Below, in pieces: positions 1 through 5,423 of a stretch of DNA of 7,058 bases (positions are counted from its first letter, which is position 1; each line of letters opens with the position of its first letter). The position numbers were made by a program, and so were the translations under genes. A model generated the notes under the pieces. That model did not search any database, had not been told where the DNA came from, and saw nothing but the letters and a program-made list of their open reading frames with translations. This DNA is from Bacteroidota bacterium. Its GTDB lineage: Bacteria > Bacteroidota > Bacteroidia > Bacteroidales > VadinHA17. Where the stretch lies: positions 1-7,058 of the forward strand of contig DAOVLD010000089.1 in the NCBI GenBank assembly GCA_030631445.1. The letters run 5' to 3'.

Positions 1-72
1 AACATAAATATCCCAATAGGTAAGTCCTATAAGGATCAGTTGATTAATGATATTAATCTCATTGTTAAGTAA
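1..72 (+). CDS. 3' end of an unidentified upstream gene (partial)
   Basis: Reading from base 1 in frame 1 gives 23 residues with no internal stop, ending INDINLIVK and then TAA at 70-72. The stop lies 29 bp before the ATG of the class III aminotransferase on the same strand, a spacing that fits an operon. The segment is too short to place in a family. An open stretch of this length could also occur by chance, so the call rests mainly on position and strand. Confidence 0.45.
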   Translation, partial: NINIPIGKSYKDQLINDINLIVK

Positions 73-101
73 CTTCCTGAATATTTCTAACCTTTTCATC
101 C

Positions 102-1289
102 ATGACCTCACACAAACAGTTGTTTCTGAAACATTTTGGACAAACATCTGTTAATCCCCTCGCATTTGAAATTGAGAAGGCACGGGGTATCTATCTTTTT
201 ACTCCTTCAGGGGAAAAGTATATTGATCTTATATCGGGTGTTTGTGTAAGTAATTTGGGACATAATCATCCCAAAGTCATTAAAGCTATTAAAGGCCAGG
301 TTGATAAGCATCTTCATTTAATGGTATATGGTGAGTTAGTCCAAAAACCGCAAATAGAACTGGTAAAATTACTAACTGACAATCTTCCGGAAACACTCAA
401 TTCAGTTTACCTGGTTAATTCGGGAAGTGAAGCTGTAGAAGGTGCTATGAAGCTTGCTAAGCGTATAACAGGTCGCTATGAAATAGTTGCCTTTAGAAAA
501 TCTTATCACGGAGGTACTCATGGCGCCCTCAGTATTCTTGGTGACGAATCGTATAAAGATGCTTTCCGTCCTCTTGTCCCATCAATCCGGTTTCTGGAAT
601 TTAACCGGAAGGATCAACTGGATCAAATTAGTTCTGAAACTGCGTGTGTGGTTGTAGAGCCGGTTCAAGCTGAAGCAGGTGTGATAGTACCGGTAAATGA
701 CTTTTTGCCTGAACTAAAGAAGCGGTGTTTGAAAACCGGCACCCTTCTGATATTTGATGAAGTGCAAACAGGATTTGGACGAACAGGATCATTGTTTGCT
801 TTCGGGCAATTTAAGGTTTTACCTGATATTTTAGTACTTGCCAAAGCATTAGGGGGAGGAATGCCATTGGGTGCGTTTATTTCATCTTCTGAGAATATGT
901 CTCAGCTAAAAACTAATCCCTCACTTGGTCATATTACAACCTTTGGGGGTCATCCTGTTTCTTGTGTAGCAGCTCATGCTGCCCTGCAGGTACTCCTGGA
1001 AGAAAAATTAATTGCAGATGTTAACAGAAAGGGCGAGTTGTTTAAAAAACTTATCCGTCATAAGGCAATAAGAGAATTTAGAGGGATGGGCTTGTTCTTA
1101 GCTGTTGAGCTTAAATATCCGGATCATGTTAAACGACTTATTGAACAAGCACCCCGAAAAGGATTCTTACTTGACTCCTTCCTGTTCAGATCTGACTCTT
1201 TCCGTATTGCTCCACCTCTTAATATATCGGATGATGAAATAAGAATGGTTTCGAACCGGTTACTGGAATTAATTGAAGAAACTCAATAA
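102..1289 (+). CDS. Class III pyridoxal-phosphate aminotransferase (ornithine/acetylornithine aminotransferase-like; substrate uncertain)
   Basis: A cytosolic PLP enzyme of fold type I, 395 aa, the usual length for class III aminotransferases. Visible motifs in order: the PLP-phosphate loop NSGSEA (106-111), YHGGTHG (135-141), VEPVQAEAG (185-193), FDEVQTGFGRTG (218-229) whose Asp219 should contact the pyridine nitrogen, LAKALGGGMPLGAF (246-259) whose Lys248 is the expected Schiff-base lysine, TTFGGHP (279-285) and RIAPPL (368-373). The Glu191/Arg368 pair seen in ornithine aminotransferases is kept. The usual HGRT motif reads HGGT, so the arginine corresponding, from memory, to human OAT Arg180 is Gly138. 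This argues against a confident ArgD or RocD call; a general amino-acid or diamine aminotransferase is equally possible. ATG 102 has no Shine-Dalgarno sequence, normal in Bacteroidota. It lies 29 bp after the preceding stop and 19 bp before the next gene, so it is probably co-transcribed with both. Confidence 0.9.
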   Translation: MTSHKQLFLKHFGQTSVNPLAFEIEKARGIYLFTPSGEKYIDLISGVCVSNLGHNHPKVIKAIKGQVDKHLHLMVYGELVQKPQIELVKLLTDNLPETLNSVYLVNSGSEAVEGAMKLAKRITGRYEIVAFRKSYHGGTHGALSILGDESYKDAFRPLVPSIRFLEFNRKDQLDQISSETACVVVEPVQAEAGVIVPVNDFLPELKKRCLKTGTLLIFDEVQTGFGRTGSLFAFGQFKVLPDILVLAKALGGGMPLGAFISSSENMSQLKTNPSLGHITTFGGHPVSCVAAHAALQVLLEEKLIADVNRKGELFKKLIRHKAIREFRGMGLFLAVELKYPDHVKRLIEQAPRKGFLLDSFLFRSDSFRIAPPLNISDDEIRMVSNRLLELIEETQ

Positions 1290-1308
1290 TTTATCTTATT
1301 TTTGAAAT

Positions 1309-1869
1309 ATGGGAATTGATTTTTTTAAGAATATTCAAAAAAAGAAGCTGGTCTTTATTTATTTTGTTGACCAGAACAGGGCTTTTTTCCCGTTGGTTAA
1401 GGAAAAGCTATCAAATGAAGAGAAATATAAAGTGCATTTGTTCTCAACATCAGATGCTTTATGTGATTACCTGAAGACTTCAAATATTGACAACACTAGT
1501 ATAAATATATTTTTCTTAAATACCGAAAGTAGTCATGATGGTGTTTCAGAAAAAGATAAATTGATTAATAGTGTAAAAAAAATTAAAAATATCTATCCGG
1601 ATTTTAATGTATTTGTTCTTACTAACCAGGAAGATGTAAATATACATAACGAATTAATTACTGCTGGTACTATCGGAATCATTCCTAAGAATGACAGTTC
1701 TGTCCTTAGGATTCTAAATCACGTTAAGGGTTTAATAAGTGAGAAAAATCTTGAAAAGAAGCGTAAAGCAAGAATCTTACCTCTTAAAATTTTGTTATTC
1801 TTTGTTTTACTTATCATTATCATGGCATTAATTACTTATTTCATACACCCTGAAATTTTTTATACCTAA
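1309..1869 (+). CDS. Degenerate response-regulator receiver-like protein with a C-terminal membrane anchor
   Basis: A 186-aa protein not assignable to a named family. Residues about 13-145 look like a CheY-type receiver fold: a hydrophobic first strand ending VDQN (20-23), a third strand INIFFLN (65-71), a fourth strand VFVLTN (101-106) with Thr105, and AGTIGIIPKND (119-129) with Lys127 where the conserved receiver lysine belongs. The phosphoacceptor aspartate position appears to be Asn71 and the acidic pair is reduced to Asp21-Gln22, so phosphorylation looks unlikely. A basic stretch KKRKAR (150-155) precedes one hydrophobic helix (about 159-178) and a short tail. By the positive-inside rule the receiver part would be cytoplasmic and the protein tail-anchored. 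There is no DNA-binding domain. It starts 19 bp after the aminotransferase stop, suggesting one operon. The receiver assignment comes from the strand/motif pattern only and needs a profile search. Confidence 0.75.
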   Translation: MGIDFFKNIQKKKLVFIYFVDQNRAFFPLVKEKLSNEEKYKVHLFSTSDALCDYLKTSNIDNTSINIFFLNTESSHDGVSEKDKLINSVKKIKNIYPDFNVFVLTNQEDVNIHNELITAGTIGIIPKNDSSVLRILNHVKGLISEKNLEKKRKARILPLKILLFFVLLIIIMALITYFIHPEIFYT

Positions 1870-1940
1870 CCCGGATAAACCGGAAGTTCCAATTAATCAA
1901 AACTCAAAAATTTACCCCGTAAAATAATCCCGAATTTCGG

Positions 1941-2102
1941 TAGTTAACAGTCGGCAGTCCACAGTCAACGGTCGGCAATAAAGGAAACAATCAAACAATT
2001 ATTACACACGATCAAATAATTACATTCCTGATAAACCGGGACTGAAAAACATAAATAGCCCGGTCTTCAGATTGCCGACTGCAGACTGAGGATTGCAGAC
2101 TT
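1941..2102. repeat. Imperfect inverted repeat built of 7-bp words (element 1)
   Basis: The left arm 1949-1979 and the reverse complement of the right arm 2071-2101 match at 25 of 31 positions without gaps, separated by 91 bp. Each arm is also a degenerate tandem repeat with 7-bp period: from 1941 to about 1975 the words follow YAGTYNN (for example CAGTCGG, CAGTCCA), and from 2068 to 2102 their complements follow NNGAYTG (for example CAGACTG). The 91-bp spacer holds a nested 6-bp stem (ACCGGG 2035-2040, CCCGGT 2059-2064). A 10-bp direct repeat GATAAACCGG occurs at 1874-1883 and 2030-2039. Nothing in 1870-2196 looks coding. Confidence 0.75.
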
Positions 2103-2196
2103 AATAATGCAAAGTATAGTGAAATTAATACTTTTGGGCGTTTCAAACTTAAGACACTAAAATATATTATCTGTATCTATTTTATTTCTGTGACTA

Positions 2197-2229
2197 TTTG
2201 TCAGGTGTTTTCTGTTGGCATATACTTTG
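2197..2229 (+). promoter_or_regulatory. Candidate Bacteroidota-type promoter of htpG
   Basis: TTTG at 2197-2200 is followed after exactly 20 bp by TATACTTTG at 2221-2229. This resembles the -33 (TTTG) and -7 (TAnnTTTG) elements of the Bacteroidota primary sigma factor, with one extra base between TA and TTTG. Transcription would start near 2235, giving a leader of about 45 nt before the htpG ATG at 2281. The word TTTGTCAGG occurs at both 2197-2205 and 2226-2234, so each promoter element is the start of the same 9-bp direct repeat. Confidence 0.45.
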
Positions 2230-2280
2230 TCAGGAGGATGGTGATTCTAATATAATTGTATAACCAAAAATATTGATAAA

Positions 2281-4326
2281 ATGAGAAAAGGAAAAATTGA
2301 TGTTAAAACGGAGAATATTTTTCCAATAATAAAAAAGTTTTTATATTCTGATCAGGAAATATTTCTTAGAGAGCTGATTTCTAATGCTGTTGATGCTACC
2401 CAGAAATTTCAAACACTTGCTTCGGTGGGAGATTATAAAGGGAAACTTGGTAGTGAGACTATACGTGTAAAGGTTGATAAAAAGAAAAAAACTATAACTG
2501 TATCAGATCATGGAATTGGAATGACAGCTGATGAAATTGAAAAATATATCAACCAAATAGCTTTCTCAAGTGCAGCAGATTTTTTGGAAAAATATAAGGA
2601 TCAATCAGGTAATATTATTGGCCATTTTGGATTAGGCTTTTATTCTACTTTTATGGTCTCTGAAAAGGTTGAGATAATAACCAGGTCGTACCAGAAAGGA
2701 GCGAAAGCTGTTAAATGGGTTTGTCATGGAACCCAGGAATTTACCCTTGATGAGATTGAAAAGAAAACTATTGGTACTGATGTTATACTGCATCTGGATA
2801 AAAAATCAAAAGAATACCTTGAAGAATCAAAAATAAATGAACTTCTTAATAAATATTGCCGTTTCCTGCCAATTAAAATAGCTTTTGGAAAACAAAAAGA
2901 ATGGAAGGACGGAAAAGAAATTGTAACCAAAAAAGATAATATAATTAATGATATCAAACCTGCCTGGACCAGAAAGCCTGTTGATCTGAAAGAGGAGGAT
3001 TATAAGAAATTTTATAGTGATTTATATCCAATGCAGGAGGCGCCTCTTTTTAATATTCACCTTAATGTTGACTACCCGTTTAATCTTACGGGAATTCTTT
3101 ATTTTCCTAAAATAAAAAATAACATTGAGATACAGAAGAATAAGATACAACTATATTGTAATCAGGTATTTGTTACAGATTCAGTTGAGGGAATTGTGCC
3201 TGAATTTCTGACTTTATTGCATGGCGTTATTGACTCACCTGATATTCCGCTTAATGTGTCAAGAAGCTTTCTGCAAAATGATCCGAATGTTAAGAAAATA
3301 TCAGGTCATATATCAAAGAAAGTTGCAGACCAGTTGAATGATATTTTTAAAAAAGAACGTCCTGAATTTGAAAAAAAATGGGACGATTTGAAATTATTTA
3401 TTCATTATGGGATGATTACAGATGAGAAATTTTATGACCGTGCTGAGAAATTTACTTTGTTTAAAAACACCAATGGTAAGTTTTTTACTTTTAAGGAATA
3501 TAAAGATCTTATTAAAGAGAACCAGGCTAATAAGGACAAAACACTTATCTATCTTTATTCCACCAATGCTGAAGAACAATTCACTTTTATAGAAAAAGCT
3601 AATCAGAAAGGATATGATGTTCTTTTAATGGACGGGCAGCTTGATACTCATTATTTGAATCATCTGGAACAAAAATTTACTAATGCACGCTTTGTTCGTG
3701 TTGATTCTGATGTTATTGATAAGCTTATTCAAAAAGATGATGTTTCTGAGTCTAAACTTACCACTGAACAGAAAAATAATTTGTCTCCTGTTATTCAATC
3801 ACAAATTCCCAAACAAGATAATTTTGTCGTCTCTTTTGAAAACCTGAAAGAGGAAGAACATCCAATGACCATTGTCCAGTCGGAATTTATGAGAAGAATG
3901 AAAGATATGTCAGAAATGGGAGGTGGAATGAATATGTATGGTAATCTGCCTGACAGTTTCACCCTTGTTGTTAATAGTAACCATCCTTTGGTAATAAAAA
4001 TTGCAGAGGAAATGGAGAACACGGTTGGCGAAGATGTAAGAAAACTAAATGAAAAAGTCAAACCTTTAGAGGATAATAAATCTAAATTTGAGAAAGATCA
4101 GGAAGGCAAAAAGGATGAAGAAATAAAGCAGGAGGAGAAAGACAGGATTGAAGATCTGAAGAAAAAGATAGATGAACTGAATGATAAAAAAGGGAAAGTT
4201 CTTTCAGAATATGGATCCAAAAATGAACTGGTGAAACAACTAATTGACCTTGCCTTGCTTTCAAACAATATGCTTAAAGGAGAGGAATTAAGTAAATTTG
4301 TTAAACGAAGTATTGATATTATGTAG
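2281..4326 (+). CDS. htpG: HtpG, Hsp90-family ATP-dependent molecular chaperone
   Basis: A cytosolic dimeric chaperone that remodels client proteins in an ATPase cycle; 681 aa, longer than the E. coli protein (about 620) and typical of Bacteroidota. The N-terminal GHKL ATPase domain shows FLRELISNAVDA (28-39; Glu31 catalytic, Asn35 for magnesium), SDHGIGMT (75-82; Asp76 binds adenine) and the lid glycines GHFGLGFYS (114-122). The middle domain has PLNVSRSFLQ (323-332), with Arg328 at the place of the ATP gamma-phosphate-sensing arginine. The C-terminal domain has a methionine-rich stretch (537-552) and a conserved end ALLSNNMLKGEEL (658-670). Residues about 585-645 are a Lys/Glu/Asp-rich segment likely to be helical or coiled coil, which accounts for the extra length. 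There is no MEEVD tail, as expected for bacteria. ATG 2281 fits the family N-terminus, and a promoter candidate lies about 50 bp upstream. It appears monocistronic, facing a convergent gene. Confidence 0.98.
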   Translation: MRKGKIDVKTENIFPIIKKFLYSDQEIFLRELISNAVDATQKFQTLASVGDYKGKLGSETIRVKVDKKKKTITVSDHGIGMTADEIEKYINQIAFSSAADFLEKYKDQSGNIIGHFGLGFYSTFMVSEKVEIITRSYQKGAKAVKWVCHGTQEFTLDEIEKKTIGTDVILHLDKKSKEYLEESKINELLNKYCRFLPIKIAFGKQKEWKDGKEIVTKKDNIINDIKPAWTRKPVDLKEEDYKKFYSDLYPMQEAPLFNIHLNVDYPFNLTGILYFPKIKNNIEIQKNKIQLYCNQVFVTDSVEGIVPEFLTLLHGVIDSPDIPLNVSRSFLQNDPNVKKISGHISKKVADQLNDIFKKERPEFEKKWDDLKLFIHYGMITDEKFYDRAEKFTLFKNTNGKFFTFKEYKDLIKENQANKDKTLIYLYSTNAEEQFTFIEKANQKGYDVLLMDGQLDTHYLNHLEQKFTNARFVRVDSDVIDKLIQKDDVSESKLTTEQKNNLSPVIQSQIPKQDNFVVSFENLKEEEHPMTIVQSEFMRRMKDMSEMGGGMNMYGNLPDSFTLVVNSNHPLVIKIAEEMENTVGEDVRKLNEKVKPLEDNKSKFEKDQEGKKDEEIKQEEKDRIEDLKKKIDELNDKKGKVLSEYGSKNELVKQLIDLALLSNNMLKGEELSKFVKRSIDIM

Positions 4327-4376
4327 GGAATAGAGGGAATAAAGGGACTAAGGGAATAGAGGGAATAAAGGGACTA
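4326..4376. repeat. 26-bp direct tandem repeat, two copies, abutting the htpG stop codon
   Basis: Copy 1 spans 4326-4351 and copy 2 spans 4352-4376; they are identical over the 25 bases compared, the last base of copy 2 being lost at the junction with the next element. Each unit is made of three related words, GGGAATAGA, GGGAATAAA and GGGACTAA, so the array is nested with a period of 8-9 bp. The first G is the third base of the htpG TAG stop codon. A further partial copy lies at 4533-4549. Confidence 0.9.
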
Positions 4377-4531
4377 GTGTTGTGTCAATCTTAATTTGTC
4401 GTAAATGTTTAGTTGGCAATTAGCAAAGAGCAGTTGGCAAATAATACTCCACTGCTAACATCATTGCCAACTGCCATTTGCCTTTTGCCAACTATTCTTC
4501 AACCGTCAAAACAAGTTTGACATGACACTAG
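4374..4531. repeat. 158-bp hairpin-like element with terminal inverted repeats (element 2, MITE-like)
   Basis: Nearly the whole element folds back on itself. The outer arms 4374-4401 and 4504-4531 match at 22 of 28 positions as inverted repeats. The inner arms 4411-4440 and 4464-4493 match at 25 of 30. The loop 4441-4463 is 23 nt. The inner arms have 7-bp period: CAGTTGG-like words on the left, NNNTGCC words on the right. The ends read CTAGTGT and ACACTAG, so a TA dinucleotide bounds each side. It separates the second and third copies of the GGGACTAA-type tandem repeat, as if inserted into that array. No open reading frame is present, so if mobile it is non-autonomous. A bidirectional terminator between the convergent genes is an alternative role. 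Confidence 0.65.
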
Positions 4532-4532
4532 G

Positions 4533-4549
4533 GGGAATAAAGGGACTAA
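4533..4549. repeat. Detached third copy (partial) of the 26-bp tandem repeat
   Basis: GGGAATAAAGGGACTAA here is identical to the last 17 bases of copy 1 of the array at 4326-4376. It lies immediately beyond the hairpin element, consistent with an array interrupted by that element. Confidence 0.8.
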
Positions 4550-4567
4550 AATGAATAATAATGCAGG

Positions 4568-5086
4568 TTAAAAGAATGTACTAACCTCTTTTTTAAGATA
4601 ATCAAGAGCGATTTTTGTTGGCTCTTTATCCATTTCCATAACTTTCTCAAGTATATACCGGCTGAATTCGATAGCCGGAGCACCAGGTTTTACATGATCT
4701 GCAGATGAATTGATAATCTTTGTGGTGTTGGATTTTGCATTTTTGATTATCTCCCAGGCATTAGGTGTCATATATACTTGTTGTGAAAGATTATGTTCAA
4801 ATTCTTCTCTTATTGTATTAAGCATGGATGTTTGTATTTGCTTGCTGGTCATTCCCTGTTTACTGGTTCGCATAATAAGAGATTCAAGCGAAATCCTTTC
4901 AAGAAAAAGTATAACTCGCTCATATGCCTGCAGTCTGATAGGTGTAACGTTTTTCTGATTTTGCAGGATTATCTCATGTTTACGTTTCTCCTGATCGTTT
5001 CGGATAAATGCTCTGATAAGAAAATAAGCTGTTAGAAAAACGATTAATGCAGGTAAAGTGTATTTTAAGACCTCAAGTATTTCCAT
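4568..5086 (-). CDS. Conserved Bacteroidota membrane-anchored protein of unknown function
   Basis: A 172-aa protein on the minus strand. Residues about 8-27 (KYTLPALIVFLTAYFLIRAF region) form one N-terminal transmembrane helix. It is followed by a charged KRKHEI segment, so the remaining ~140 residues are probably cytoplasmic. That part is mostly helical in character and includes TPIRLQAYERVILFLERIS (48-66), EFEHNLSQQVYMTPNAWEII (95-114) and a KIALDYLKKE end. I recognise these segments as strongly conserved in a family found widely in Bacteroidota and annotated only as hypothetical; no biochemical role is known to me. There are no catalytic motifs or cysteine pairs. It is convergent with htpG and divergent from the downstream aminotransferase, so it is probably a single-gene transcript. 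The first ATG (5086-5084) gives the expected short N-terminus before the helix. Confidence 0.88.
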   Translation of the reverse strand: MEILEVLKYTLPALIVFLTAYFLIRAFIRNDQEKRKHEIILQNQKNVTPIRLQAYERVILFLERISLESLIMRTSKQGMTSKQIQTSMLNTIREEFEHNLSQQVYMTPNAWEIIKNAKSNTTKIINSSADHVKPGAPAIEFSRYILEKVMEMDKEPTKIALDYLKKEVSTFF

Positions 5087-5182
5087 ATAATATTTTTTTA
5101 TTTTGAAGCTGATTTATCATCATCCCGGTTATGTTGTACAATATTAATTATTTTTCAGTTTATAACTCAATTTTTTATCAAA

Positions 5183-5214
5183 TTTGCATCTTTCAATATG
5201 TCATGTTAAATTTA
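5183..5214 (+). promoter_or_regulatory. Candidate Bacteroidota-type promoter for the class I/II aminotransferase
   Basis: TTTG at 5183-5186 is followed after 20 bp by TAAATTTA at 5207-5214, which matches TAnnTTTG except for the last base, with the same spacing as the candidate upstream of htpG. Transcription from about 5220 would produce a leader of about 200 nt containing the whole inverted-repeat element at 5218-5379. The region is AT-rich, so a chance match is possible. Confidence 0.35.
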
Positions 5215-5217
5215 TGG

Positions 5218-5379
5218 TATGAAGAGAAGAAGTTAAAAGTGAACTAAAGTTTAAAGTGAACTAAAGTTATGAAGAGAAGAGAAGAAGTTATAACTTTAGT
5301 CACTTTAGGCATTTATAACTTTAGACACTTCTTCATTTAGGCACTTATAACTTTAGACACTTCTTCATTTAGTCACTTT
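5218..5379. repeat. Imperfect inverted repeat built of 8-bp words (element 3)
   Basis: The centre is a perfect 12-bp palindrome, AAGTTATAACTT at 5285-5296. To its left, a 17-bp direct repeat (5235-5251 and 5252-5268) contains AAAGTGAACTAAAGTT; to its right, 5291-5306 is the complement of that word minus one base. GAAGAAGT-type words on the left (5224-5231, 5281-5288) are complementary to ACTTCTTC on the right (5327-5334, 5359-5366). From 5307 to 5378 the sequence runs in 8-bp words of type NNNCAYTT or ATAACTTT. Several pairing registers are possible. It lies in the leader region of the downstream aminotransferase. Nothing else was recognised in 5087-5182. Confidence 0.7.
5308..5371. repeat. 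32-bp tandem direct repeat, two copies
   Basis: Copies at 5308-5339 and 5340-5371 match at 31 of 32 positions (CATTT in the first, CACTT in the second). Each is four 8-bp words. This is the right arm of the inverted-repeat element and suggests recent duplication of four words at once. Confidence 0.9.
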
Positions 5380-5423
5380 TTTATATTCGAAATGAAAACA
5401 AAGCAATCTAATACTAATTTATA

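Noticed and set aside
1871..1883. CCGG-ATAAA-CCGG as an intrinsic terminator after the pseudo-receiver gene
   Set aside because: Only a 4-bp stem and no following T-run.
1949..2101. Ends of an insertion sequence
   Set aside because: No transposase ORF between or near the arms, no clear target duplication at this locus, and the arms are short-period tandem words.
2215..2256. TTGGCA and TATAAT as a sigma70-type promoter for htpG
   Set aside because: The two boxes are 30 bp apart, far from the required ~17 bp, and the Bacteroidota-type elements fit better.
2724..4264. Open frames of 60-88 codons on the minus strand inside htpG
   Set aside because: They lie fully within a well-supported gene, have biased shadow composition (Phe/Ser/Leu-rich) and no recognisable motifs.
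4710..5035. Two plus-strand frames of about 80 codons opposite the conserved membrane-anchored protein
   Set aside because: Antisense to a gene with recognisable family conservation; cysteine-rich low-plausibility translations without motifs.
4326..5379. CRISPR array
   Set aside because: Repeats are directly adjacent or form inverted arms; there are no regular unique spacers and no cas genes.
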